Positions 36,237 to 44,804 of a stretch of 64,000 nucleotides of DNA are shown piece after piece. A program made the position numbers and the translations under genes. The DNA lies in assembly GCA_035652335.1 (NCBI GenBank), contig DASRDZ010000044.1, positions 38,938 to 102,937 on the forward strand, read 5' to 3'. Position 1 is the stretch's first letter. Each line of letters starts with the position of its first letter. This DNA comes from DASRDZ01 sp035652335. Lineage in GTDB: Bacteria > Chloroflexota > Dormibacteria > Aeolococcales > Aeolococcaceae. The notes beneath the pieces are model-generated. The model worked only from the letters and a program-made list of their open reading frames with translations, did no database searches and was not told the origin of the DNA.

Positions 36237-38336
36237 CTAGCCGAGATCGGCGAGCACGGTGTAGAAGGCGGGACGCGGCTGGTACTTCTCGTCGAACAGC
36301 GCTCCGCCGTACCCGGTGGTGAACCCTCCCTCCGCCTGTGCGAAGACGTTGGTCACCAGTGACAGGGTGTCGCTGTCGCCCCAGGTCATGAGCATGAAGC
36401 AGTTCGAGGCGGCGGCGAGACACGCCTGCGTCGCCGCACCGTAGGTGTCCGCCTGCGCGGAGAGGTCACCGGCCGTGGGGGTGGCGCTGGGCAGCGGCAC
36501 CGTCATCTGGGTGATGCCCGTCCTGATGCCGAGCGACGCGTAGTTGCTCATCGTCGACTCGAGCATGGTCACCGAGCCGGCGCCGCCGGTGAAGTCGAAG
36601 AGCTCCATGCCGGCGGCGAGGTTCGACGCGGGGACGCCCGACGCGATCACGTCGCTCATCAGCGTGCGCACCGCCGACTCCTTGGCATTGCCGCCGTAGT
36701 CCCCGAAGTCGTCGTAGAGCAGGAGAGCGTTGGGATCGGCCTGGTGGGCGTACTGGAAGGCCAGCTCCACGTACTTGGGGTAGCCGATCACCTTCTGGAA
36801 GACGTTGACCGCCTGGCTTCCGTCACCCTGCAGCGCTTCGCCGACCACGCTGTACATGGTCACGCCGGCGGCGTGATAGTGCTGCACCACGGTGGTGATG
36901 TACTGCTGCATCACCGCCTCCAGGGTCGTCGGCGTCCAGGGAATGGTGGGAGTGTTCACCCAGTTGGGGTTCTGCCCGCCGGCCAGCGCCCCAGCCGTGA
37001 CCAGGAGGTGCATGAACAGCGTCTGGTGGTACGCCTTGGCCAGACCGACGAACTGGTCCCCGTCGCAGAAGTCGAACACCCCCTGCTGCGGCTCGTCGCC
37101 GGACCAGGTCATCTGGTTGGTCGAGGTGATGATGTTGAACTGGCTGGCGTCGGTCGACTCCTCCACCGGGTTGGTCGACCAGGTCTGCCACCCCGGCAGG
37201 CCCGAGCCGATGGAGAACCCGGGGTGCCCGACGGCGGCGGCGCCGCGCAGGGTGCCCGGCCCGCTCGTGGTGGTGGGCAGAGCGGTGGTCGTGCCAGGAC
37301 AGCTCTCGATGGTGGGAGCGCTGAGCGGATACGGAGTCGCCGAGCCCGTCCAGCTCCAGGTGTCGCCGAGGAGCGTCGCCGCCGCGCCGCCGAACATGAC
37401 CGCGTCCCCGTTCGGCCCCGTCGCCATCGCCTGGCCGCTGCGAGCGGCCGGCTGACCCGTCGTGCTCTGCTGCACCCAGTCCGCGCCGTCCCATGTCCAG
37501 GTGTCGCCGAAGCTCGTGGTGTCGAGGCCTCCGAACAGGACGGGCGCGCCGGCGGCCGGGCTGTAGGCCATGCCACCCTGCGCGCGCGCCGGCGGGGAGG
37601 TCTGCGGGCTCTTCAGCGTCCAGTGGCCCGGCTCGGCCCCGGGAAGCGAGCTGTCGTCCCACACCCACGTGTCGCCCAGCGCGCCGTTGACGTCTCCGCC
37701 GCCGAAGAGGACCACCGAGTTGTTCGCCTCGTCGTCGGCCATCTGCGCGAAGGCACGGGGGCTGGGACCGGCGGCGACGGTCACGAAGTTGGCCGTCAGC
37801 TCGGTCCAGGTGGTGCCCGACCAGGCCCAGGTGTCGCCGAAGAACACGCCGAATCCCATGTATCCGCCGAAGAGCATCAGCCGGCCGGCTGCGTTGTCCC
37901 AGGCCATCGCGGCGCCGCCGCGTGCGGGGGGCGACAGCGTGCGGGCCTGCTGCGTCCAGTCGGTCCCGTTCCACGTCCAGGTGTCGTCCAGGTAGGTGGT
38001 GCAGGGTGTCTGCGGGCACCCGCCGAAGAGCACGACCGTGCCGTGCGCCACGTCGTACCCGATGGAGGCGCGCACCCGCGGCGAGGGTGCGTGCAGCGGA
38101 GACTGCTGCGCCCACGCCGTGCCGTTCCACGTCCACGTCTGCCCGGAGGCGGTGAAGAGCACGTCGCTGGAGGTGGCCTGGTCGTACGCCATCGCGACGA
38201 GGGTGTCGGCCGACGGCCCTGTGGTGGCGGCCTCCGTCCACGTGGAGGAGGCCGCGGACGCGGTGTGCACGCCGGCCAGCGGCGCGGCCAGCACGGCGAG
38301 TGCCCCGATGAGTGGGATGGCACCGCGCTTGATCAC
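36237..38336 (-). CDS. Secreted kelch-repeat / GH10-like protein 3
   Basis: This 699-residue exported protein has a signal peptide (1-29), about six kelch-type units (30-375) and a GH10-like barrel to the end, without the fibronectin domain of its two neighbours. It is the most diverged of the four. The acid/base motif reads YSVVGEALQGDG, so Glu500 is kept but the preceding Asn is Gly499. The nucleophile position is Gln610 in TGITQMTVPLP. GTG 38336 overlaps the upstream stop by 4 bases (GTGA), so it is translated by coupling with the gene at 38333-40756. A glycan-binding rather than hydrolytic role is quite possible. Confidence 0.8.
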   Translation of the reverse strand: MIKRGAIPLIGALAVLAAPLAGVHTASAASSTWTEAATTGPSADTLVAMAYDQATSSDVLFTASGQTWTWNGTAWAQQSPLHAPSPRVRASIGYDVAHGTVVLFGGCPQTPCTTYLDDTWTWNGTDWTQQARTLSPPARGGAAMAWDNAAGRLMLFGGYMGFGVFFGDTWAWSGTTWTELTANFVTVAAGPSPRAFAQMADDEANNSVVLFGGGDVNGALGDTWVWDDSSLPGAEPGHWTLKSPQTSPPARAQGGMAYSPAAGAPVLFGGLDTTSFGDTWTWDGADWVQQSTTGQPAARSGQAMATGPNGDAVMFGGAAATLLGDTWSWTGSATPYPLSAPTIESCPGTTTALPTTTSGPGTLRGAAAVGHPGFSIGSGLPGWQTWSTNPVEESTDASQFNIITSTNQMTWSGDEPQQGVFDFCDGDQFVGLAKAYHQTLFMHLLVTAGALAGGQNPNWVNTPTIPWTPTTLEAVMQQYITTVVQHYHAAGVTMYSVVGEALQGDGSQAVNVFQKVIGYPKYVELAFQYAHQADPNALLLYDDFGDYGGNAKESAVRTLMSDVIASGVPASNLAAGMELFDFTGGAGSVTMLESTMSNYASLGIRTGITQMTVPLPSATPTAGDLSAQADTYGAATQACLAAASNCFMLMTWGDSDTLSLVTNVFAQAEGGFTTGYGGALFDEKYQPRPAFYTVLADLG

Positions 38337-40756
38337 GAGGGCGTCTCCGAGAGCTCGCTTGACTGCGGTCCGTCACCGGTGGCGTTCACCGCGCTGACCC
38401 GGTAGCAGTAGGTGGTGCCGGCGCTCACCGCGGTGTCGGTGAAGCTCGTCGCGGACGCGCCGAGGGACTGGTACGGCGTCTCCTGCTCCGTCGACGTTCC
38501 CCGGTAAACCTCGTAGCCGGTGATCGGTCCGGCGCTGCTCGTCGCGGCGGTCCAGCTCAGGGCGACCTGGCCTGCACCCGCCGTCGCGGACAGTGCCGGC
38601 GCCGTCATCTGCAGCTCGGCGAGCACGCTGTAGAAGGCGGGGTACGGCTGGTAGGTCTCGTCGAACAGCGCGCCGCCCCACGGCGCCGAGGTGGCCGTGG
38701 TCGCCTGGCCGGGATAGGAGGCCGCCTGGATGACCGCGCCCATCACCGGTCCGCCGCCGTCGTCGAGGCCCCAGGTGTTGAGCATGAAGCAGTGCGACGC
38801 GGGCTGCAGGCAGGCGTCGAGCGCGTAGCTGTACACGGCCGCCTGCGATGCGTAGTTGGGAGCGCTGGGCAGGTCGGTGAAGAAGGGCACCGTCATCTGC
38901 GTGATCGAGGTCTGCACGCCGAGCGAGGCCATCCTGCTCATCGCCGCGTCGAGCGGCGCCGACTGCGCGTTGCCGGTCCCCGGCAGCATCCAGCCGCCGG
39001 TGGCGAAGAGCTCGAAGCCCATGCCGTCGATGTGGCTGTTGGCGACGAGGTCCTTGACCAGGTTGTAGACGCCGGTCTCCTTGGCCCCGTACCAGTCGTT
39101 GTAGTCGTCGTAGATCAGCGTCGCCGAGGGGTCGGCGGCGTGCGCCCACTGGAAGGCGAGCTCGATGTACCGGGGGAATCCGATGGTGGTGGCGAAGACG
39201 TTCTGCACCGGGTTCCCGTTGTCGTCGATCGCCTCGTTGACGACGTCGTACACCTTCACCTTGCCCTTGTAGTGGGTGACGGTGGTGGTGATGTACTGCT
39301 GCATCGCCGCCTCCAGCGTCGCGGCGGTCCAGGGATGCGACGGGCTGGTCAACCAGTTGGGGAGCTGCCCCGTGGCCAGGCCGGCCACCAGGTTGTGCAG
39401 CCGCAGGGTCTGGTGGTACGCCTCGGCCATGCCCACGAACTGGTCGCCGTCGCAGTAGTTGTAGATGCCCTCCTCGGGCTCGTCGGCCGCCCACCACATC
39501 TGGTTCGACGAGACGATCAGGTTCTCCTGGGTTGCGGCGATGTCCTGCTCGTCGACGCTGGCGTCCATCGTCTCCCAGCCCGGCAGCGCCGCACCGATGT
39601 ACAGCCCGGGATGCGTCGCGGCGACGGCACCGCGCAGCGTCCCGGTGCCGGTCGCAGTCGGTGGCAGCGCGTACGTCGACGGCGACGGCCCCACGGCGGG
39701 ACACGAGACCACGGTGGGCGCGGGCAGCGTCTCCACGTCGACCGAGCCGCTCCAGGTCCAGGTGTCGTCGAGCAGGGTGGCGCCGGAGCGGCCCTCGGCG
39801 AGCACGGCCCCGCCGCCGGGCGCGGTGGCCATGGCGAAGTCGACCCGGGCCGAGGGCTGGCCGCTCGGCGTGGCCTGCTGCCAGCCGCCGCCGTCCCAGG
39901 CCCAGGTGTCGGCCAGCTGCGTGCCGCCGGCGTCGGCGCCGCCGAAGAGGACCGGTGCCTTGGCGGTGGGGCTGTAGGCCATCCTGCCGCTGCCGCGGGC
40001 CGCCGGCGACACCGCCGGCGAGGCCTGCGTCCACTGGCCGACGCCGCTCCCGTCGTACCAGACCCAGGTGTCGCCGAGGACTCCGGTGGCGCTGGTGCCG
40101 CCGAACATGACCACGGTGTCGTTGGCGGGGTCGTCGGCCATCATCGCGCCGGCGCGCGGCGACGGACCGGCCCCGGCGGTGACGAAGTTGGCCGTCAGCT
40201 CCGTCCATCCCGTGCCGTCCCAGGCCCAGGTGTCGGCGTAGAAGATGCCGATGGCCTCGTAGCCGCCGAAGAGGACGACGCGGCTCTGCCCCGCGTCCCA
40301 GGCCATCGCCGGGGCCAGCCGCGCGGTGGGCGACAGGGTGGGCTGCTGCTGCGTCCAGGTCGTGCCGTCCCAGGTCCAGGTGTCGGCGTCGAAGCTGGTG
40401 CCCGACTGCCCGCCAAAGAGCACCACCCGCTGGTGCACGGGGTCGTACGCCATGCCCGGGTCCATGCGCGCGGACGGCGAGGCCGCCGGGTTCTGCTGCG
40501 TCCAGGCGCTGCCGTTCCAGGTCCAGGTCTGGCCTGACGAGGTGAAGAGCACGTCGGTGCCGGTGGCCTGGTCGTAGGCCATGGCGCCGAACTGGTCGGC
40601 GGGCGGACCCGACGTCGCCGAGCTGGTCCATGTCGACGACGCCGCCGACGACGGCGCCGGCAGCGCGATGCCCGCGGAGGCCATGGCGAGCACGGCCACT
40701 GCCAGCGGCCCACGGCGGCCGCGGCCGAACACCCCCCGGGATCCCCGGTGCGTCAT
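38333..40756 (-). CDS. Secreted kelch-repeat / GH10-like / fibronectin III protein 4
   Basis: This 807-residue exported protein has a signal peptide (1-38), about six kelch-type units (40-370), a GH10-like barrel (about 380-715) and a fibronectin III domain (about 720-807). Glu508 sits in YDVVNEAIDDNG at the acid/base position, and Gln620 in TSITQMTVPFF replaces the nucleophile. The barrel otherwise follows GH10 closely (FNFCDGDQF-type segment, WGGALFDETYQPYPAFYSVL end). It is the first gene of the array and has a good promoter. The closest relative is the protein encoded at 33710-36145, which points to duplication. Confidence 0.83.
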   Translation of the reverse strand: MTHRGSRGVFGRGRRGPLAVAVLAMASAGIALPAPSSAASSTWTSSATSGPPADQFGAMAYDQATGTDVLFTSSGQTWTWNGSAWTQQNPAASPSARMDPGMAYDPVHQRVVLFGGQSGTSFDADTWTWDGTTWTQQQPTLSPTARLAPAMAWDAGQSRVVLFGGYEAIGIFYADTWAWDGTGWTELTANFVTAGAGPSPRAGAMMADDPANDTVVMFGGTSATGVLGDTWVWYDGSGVGQWTQASPAVSPAARGSGRMAYSPTAKAPVLFGGADAGGTQLADTWAWDGGGWQQATPSGQPSARVDFAMATAPGGGAVLAEGRSGATLLDDTWTWSGSVDVETLPAPTVVSCPAVGPSPSTYALPPTATGTGTLRGAVAATHPGLYIGAALPGWETMDASVDEQDIAATQENLIVSSNQMWWAADEPEEGIYNYCDGDQFVGMAEAYHQTLRLHNLVAGLATGQLPNWLTSPSHPWTAATLEAAMQQYITTTVTHYKGKVKVYDVVNEAIDDNGNPVQNVFATTIGFPRYIELAFQWAHAADPSATLIYDDYNDWYGAKETGVYNLVKDLVANSHIDGMGFELFATGGWMLPGTGNAQSAPLDAAMSRMASLGVQTSITQMTVPFFTDLPSAPNYASQAAVYSYALDACLQPASHCFMLNTWGLDDGGGPVMGAVIQAASYPGQATTATSAPWGGALFDETYQPYPAFYSVLAELQMTAPALSATAGAGQVALSWTAATSSAGPITGYEVYRGTSTEQETPYQSLGASATSFTDTAVSAGTTYCYRVSAVNATGDGPQSSELSETPS

Positions 40757-40789
40757 CGCACTCCCCTTCCTGGCTTTGTAAGAATCGCG

Positions 40790-40818
40790 AATTTAGCGGG
40801 TGGAGCGGGCGGGGTCAA
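40790..40818 (-). promoter_or_regulatory. Promoter of kelch-GH10-like gene 4
   Basis: On the minus strand, TTGACC (40818-40813) and TAAATT (40795-40790) are 17 bases apart. The -10 lies in GTAAGAATCGCGAATTTAGC (40778-40797, plus strand), which is shared with the promoter near 36.18 kb. Leader and GGAAGGGG site are also conserved, so this may be a common control element or a trace of duplication. Confidence 0.65.
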
Positions 40819-40854
40819 GGGGCGCGGCCGGCCCGGCAGCGCCTGCACGATATC

Positions 40855-40869
40855 GTAAGATTCTCTAAC
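40855..40869. promoter_or_regulatory. Candidate operator upstream of GH31 gene 2
   Basis: GTAAGA-ttc-TCTAAC is an imperfect inverted repeat 30 bases before the GTG at 40899. It matches 12 of 15 bases of GTTAGATACTCTACC (50295-50309), which overlaps the -10 of the secreted GH-A gene. A shared regulator is plausible, but none is identified. Confidence 0.4.
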
Positions 40870-40898
40870 CAATTGGGCGGAGAAGTCGGAGGGCTGCG

Positions 40899-42731
40899 GT
40901 GCGGAGCGCCGGGCAGTACGGGTGCGACACCGCAGGGGGGACGCTCGACGTCGCGGCGAACGGCGGCCTGGAGATCCTCCGCGAGGACGCCGAATCGGTC
41001 CGGCTGCTGGCCACCGGGCCGGCGCCCCTGACGCTGACCTTCTCGCTGGCGGAGGACGAGCTGCTCGCCGGGCTCGGTGAGTGCTTCGGACTCGTGCAGC
41101 AGCGCGGCCGGCGCTGGCGCGGACGGATCGTCGACCTGCTCCACGGCGACCCGCAGGACACCTACTTCCATCTGCCACTCGTCTACAGCTCGCACGGCTA
41201 CGCGGTGCTGCTCGACACTCATCTCGCGCCGCTGTGGGACCTGGGATGCGGCGACGCGCGCACCTGGTCGGTGAGCATCCCGGCGACCAGCGTGGAGGTG
41301 GAGCTCTTCCGGGGAACACCCCTGCGCTGCCTCGAGCTGGCCACCGCGGTGACCGGGCGCCCGCCGCTGCCGCCGCCCTGGGCGCTGGGCGTGTGGAAGA
41401 CGACGCTGGGCGGCACTGAGCGTGTGCTGCAGCACGCCGACCGCCTGCGCGCGCACCGCGTCCCGGTCACCGCCTGCTGGGTGTACGACCACTACGACGA
41501 GCCCCGCAACGGCGGGTGCGGCTCGGCGGGCACCTACCCCACCGGCCCGTACCCGGACTTCGGCGCGCTGACCGGCGGGCTCCACGACCTCGGCTACCGC
41601 GCACTGGGCTACGTGCAGCCGGGCATCTACCACGACTCGCAGCCGTACCACGAAGCAGCCCGCCGTGGCTTCCTGGTTCGCGACGCCGAGGGGACGCCCT
41701 GCGTCGTGCCCTACTTCAACCCCAAGACGCACGGCGACGTCCTCGGCAGCTTCGACGACGGCGCCTCCCCCGTCGACTTCACCAACCCCGAGGCGGCGAG
41801 CTGGTATCAGCAGCTCCTGGCCGAAACGATCAGCCAGGGCTGGGACGGCTGGATGCAGGACATGGGCGAGCACGTCCCGCCGCAGGCGCGACTCGCCGAC
41901 GGCAGCACCGGCGACGAGCACCGCAACCGGTATCCCCTCCTCTATCACCGCGCTGCCGCGGAGACCTTCGCGCGCCGCGCGGGCGACTTCACCGTCTTCG
42001 CGCGCAGCGGCGCGCTCGGCAGCGTGCCGTACGTGACGGCGATGTGGCCGGGCGACCAGCACTGCACCTGGGACGCCGAGCGCGGGCTGGGCAGCGTCAT
42101 CCCCGCCGGGCCCACCGCGGGACTGGCCGGGGTGGCCACCTGGGGTCCCGACATCAGCGGGCTCGCCGACGGATTCGACGCCTCCGGAGGCCGCGACGAG
42201 GAGCTCTGGCTGCGCTGGTGCGAGTACGGCGCGCTGACCCCGATCATGCGCGACCACCTCGGCTTCAAGGTGCGCGCCGGCACACCCGTCGACCTCTGGT
42301 CCACCGACCGGACGGTCGACACCTTCCGCCGCCACGCCGACCTGCACCTGCGTCTCGCGCCGTACCTCTGGCGGCTGGCCGAGACCGCGCATCGCACCGG
42401 CGTGCCGCCGATCCGCGCGCTGCTGCTCGACTTCCCCGAGCACCGCGAGTCGTGGCAGATCGCCGACCAGTACCTGCTCGGCCCTGACCTCCTGGTGGCC
42501 CCGGTGCATCAGCCCGGCGCGCGGGAGCGGAGCATGTGGTTCCCGCCCGGCGAGTGGGTGGGCTGGTGGGACGGGCGGCGCATCACCGGGCCGGCGTGGC
42601 TCACCGTTCCCGGCCCGCTCGGCCGGATCCCTCTCTATCAGCGGGCCGGCACCAGCATCCCGCTGGCGACGCAGGCGGACCGCAGGCTCGACGCGCTGGA
42701 CGGTGCCGCCGTCGAGCACCACACCGCGTAG
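40899..42731 (+). CDS. GH31 alpha-glycosidase (sulfoquinovosidase/YihQ-like subgroup)
   Basis: This 610-residue cytoplasmic GH31 enzyme starts at GTG 40899 with GGAGG 7-8 bases upstream. The nucleophile is Asp321 in WMQDMGEHVP and the acid/base is Asp386 in MWPGDQHCTWD. The downstream stretches GLGSVIPAG and LWLRWCEYGALTPIMRDH closely follow the YihQ sulfoquinovosidase pattern rather than alpha-xylosidase. The loop that should hold the sulfonate-binding Arg and Trp of YihQ (after VPVTACWVYDHYDEP) does not align clearly, so the sugar may not be sulfoquinovose. It is divergent from the kelch-GH10 array. No sulfoquinovose catabolic genes are nearby. Confidence 0.87.
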   Translation: MRSAGQYGCDTAGGTLDVAANGGLEILREDAESVRLLATGPAPLTLTFSLAEDELLAGLGECFGLVQQRGRRWRGRIVDLLHGDPQDTYFHLPLVYSSHGYAVLLDTHLAPLWDLGCGDARTWSVSIPATSVEVELFRGTPLRCLELATAVTGRPPLPPPWALGVWKTTLGGTERVLQHADRLRAHRVPVTACWVYDHYDEPRNGGCGSAGTYPTGPYPDFGALTGGLHDLGYRALGYVQPGIYHDSQPYHEAARRGFLVRDAEGTPCVVPYFNPKTHGDVLGSFDDGASPVDFTNPEAASWYQQLLAETISQGWDGWMQDMGEHVPPQARLADGSTGDEHRNRYPLLYHRAAAETFARRAGDFTVFARSGALGSVPYVTAMWPGDQHCTWDAERGLGSVIPAGPTAGLAGVATWGPDISGLADGFDASGGRDEELWLRWCEYGALTPIMRDHLGFKVRAGTPVDLWSTDRTVDTFRRHADLHLRLAPYLWRLAETAHRTGVPPIRALLLDFPEHRESWQIADQYLLGPDLLVAPVHQPGARERSMWFPPGEWVGWWDGRRITGPAWLTVPGPLGRIPLYQRAGTSIPLATQADRRLDALDGAAVEHHTA

Positions 42732-42783
42732 CGCCCGCCCAACAACCCTGCGACGGTCCGTCGCCGGGGCTGCAGCAGCGCGC

Positions 42784-42789
42784 TACGGT
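42784..42789 (+). promoter_or_regulatory. Candidate -10 box of the Tim44-like gene
   Basis: TACGGT lies 8 bases before ATG 42798, in the same position as the boxes before other plus-strand genes here. No -35 is clear. A leaderless mRNA is inferred. Confidence 0.4.
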
Positions 42790-42797
42790 TCGCCGCG

Positions 42798-44705
42798 ATG
42801 AGCGTCTTCTCCTGGCGCGAGCCGGTGCTCGGCGAGCGGACCCGCGAGCGCCCGATGCGCGGGGCCATCCGCGACCCGGACGGGGGCGGTCTCGCAGCCG
42901 CGCCGACGGCGCCCTTCGCGCAGCCGGACGACGCGCCCCAGGCGCTCCCCGGCCTGGGGGTGCAGGACGCCTTCATCCTGCAGGCCAACCTTGTCAGGCT
43001 GCGCCGTCGCGACCCGGGATTCGATCCCGCCGCCGTCGCACAGCTGGCCGCGCAGGCGATGGTCACCGTCGAGCGCGCCTGGTCGACCCTCGACCCGCAG
43101 CCCAGCCGCGGGGTGCTGGCTCCCGCGCTGTGGACGGCGCATCGCGCTCGCATGGAGCTGTACGCGTTGCACGGCCGGCGCAACGTCGTCGACCAGCTCC
43201 AGGTGCGCGACGCGCGTGTCGTCGCCGTCGAGCAGGACGCCGGGCGCGACCGCGTCACCGTGCGGGTGCGCGCCTCCAGCACCGACTACGACGTCGACGC
43301 CTCCGGCGCCGTCGTCCGCGGCGACACCGGCGTGCGCACCTGGGAGGAGGACTGGGTGCTGGAGCGCGCGGCGACGGCGACCAACCGCCCCGACGGCGGC
43401 CTGCTGGGCGGCCACTGCCCCGCCTGCGGCGCACCGCTGTCGCTCGACGCCGACGGGCTCTGCAGCTACTGCCGCACAGCCCCCACCGACGCCACGCGCG
43501 ACTGGGTGGTGGTCGGCGTGTCCGACGTGCGCATGTCGGAGGACGTGCTGCGCGCTGTGCTCGGCGTGCGCACCCACGTGCGCAGCGGCCCCGACGACCT
43601 CTCGCCGCGGTACGAGATCGACGAGACGCCGGCGGCGCTGCAGGCCGGCGGCCATCCCACCACGGCAGCCCCGTTGCCGCCCGGGTTCGCCGATCTGGGA
43701 GTCGAGGAGGGCGCGATCTCGGCCGCCGCACGCAGCGCGTACGTCGCCGTGCGTCACGCCTGGATGGCGATGGACGCGGCGCCCGCGCGCGCCGTGATGA
43801 CCGAGGAGGGCGTCGCCGCACTCGAGTCGCAGCTGTCGGCGCTGCGTGAGCGCGGGCTGCACCGCGTCGCCGACGATCCCATCGTGGAGTCGGCGACGCC
43901 GGTCGAGGTGCGCAGCGACAGCGCGTGGGACCGCGTCACCATGCGGGTCGCCGCCACCACCGTCGACGCCGACGCCGCCGGCGACGGCACGGTGGTGCGC
44001 GGTGACACGGTCCCGCATCGCTACTCCTGCGACATGGTGCTGCTGCGTCGCCGCCCCGGGGACGGCGCCGCTCCGCACTGTCCGCGCTGCGGCGCACCGC
44101 TGCGCGCCTCGATCAGCGGGGTGTGCGAGTACTGCCGTGCCGCGGTGGCCGGCGGCGGCAGCGAGTGGGTGCTCGACGCCGTGCCGCAGCTCGTTTTCGC
44201 GCCGCCACCCGCGCAGGACGGGGCGGCGCACGGCGAAGCGGCGCAGGCCGCCGCGCCAAAGGAGGCGCGCCCCACCGACGCTCTGCGTGCCCGCGACCCG
44301 TCCTTCAACGACGCGGAGCTGCTCGCCCGCACCCGCGAGTGCTTCTATGCCGTCGAGAAGGCGCTGGCGCGCGGCGACGCCGACTCGGTGCAGCCGTACG
44401 CCACCGACCACCTGCGCGCCCATCTGCGGGAGACCGTCGCCGACCTGCACGCCCAGGGGCGGCATCGAGTTCTGGCCTTCATCGACGTCAACGACGCACG
44501 CATCGTCGACGCCGCCTCCGGCCCGGACGGCGACCGTGCCACCGTGGCCCTCGACGTCAGCGGCGAGGACTGCGTCGCCGCCGACGCGGACGGCGCGGTC
44601 GTCTCCGGCAGCGACGCGCAGCGCCGCTGGACGGAGGCGTGGACCGTGACCCGCCGCGCGCCCGGCGAGCCCTGGCTGGTGGACGAGATCACCGCGCAGT
44701 CCTGA
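42798..44705 (+). CDS. Triple Tim44-like domain protein with two zinc ribbons
   Basis: This 635-residue soluble protein has three related units at about residues 55-200, 295-420 and 495-630. Each carries the Tim44-like pattern RDPGF/FDxxxL, a helix with VERAWSTLD, a GRRNVVDQL-type turn and a TVRVRASSxDYxVDxxGxVVRGD sheet. A CPAC...CSYC zinc ribbon (from Cys207) ends unit 1, and a CPRC...CEYC ribbon (from Cys428) ends unit 2. Tim44-like domains in bacteria are thought to bind lipids or membranes; no membrane helix or signal is present. It lies between GH31 and GH38 genes without obvious functional link. The triplication is unusual. Confidence 0.78.
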   Translation: MSVFSWREPVLGERTRERPMRGAIRDPDGGGLAAAPTAPFAQPDDAPQALPGLGVQDAFILQANLVRLRRRDPGFDPAAVAQLAAQAMVTVERAWSTLDPQPSRGVLAPALWTAHRARMELYALHGRRNVVDQLQVRDARVVAVEQDAGRDRVTVRVRASSTDYDVDASGAVVRGDTGVRTWEEDWVLERAATATNRPDGGLLGGHCPACGAPLSLDADGLCSYCRTAPTDATRDWVVVGVSDVRMSEDVLRAVLGVRTHVRSGPDDLSPRYEIDETPAALQAGGHPTTAAPLPPGFADLGVEEGAISAAARSAYVAVRHAWMAMDAAPARAVMTEEGVAALESQLSALRERGLHRVADDPIVESATPVEVRSDSAWDRVTMRVAATTVDADAAGDGTVVRGDTVPHRYSCDMVLLRRRPGDGAAPHCPRCGAPLRASISGVCEYCRAAVAGGGSEWVLDAVPQLVFAPPPAQDGAAHGEAAQAAAPKEARPTDALRARDPSFNDAELLARTRECFYAVEKALARGDADSVQPYATDHLRAHLRETVADLHAQGRHRVLAFIDVNDARIVDAASGPDGDRATVALDVSGEDCVAADADGAVVSGSDAQRRWTEAWTVTRRAPGEPWLVDEITAQS

Positions 44706-44804
44706 CCCCCGGATCGGCCGGTGCCGCAACGGTCGCGCCGCGGCGCAGGCGCGAGATGTGCACGGCGTCGTGGCGCTCGCGAAGGGGGCGCTGGGCCGCT
44801 CGGG

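Noticed and set aside
33710..40756. The kelch units as a simple DNA tandem repeat
   Set aside because: Units are diverged at DNA level and explained as protein repeats inside coding genes.
44706..44804. Possible terminator between the convergent Tim44-like and GH38 genes
   Set aside because: The 99 bases are GC-rich with short complementary stretches but no stem followed by a T-run on either strand.
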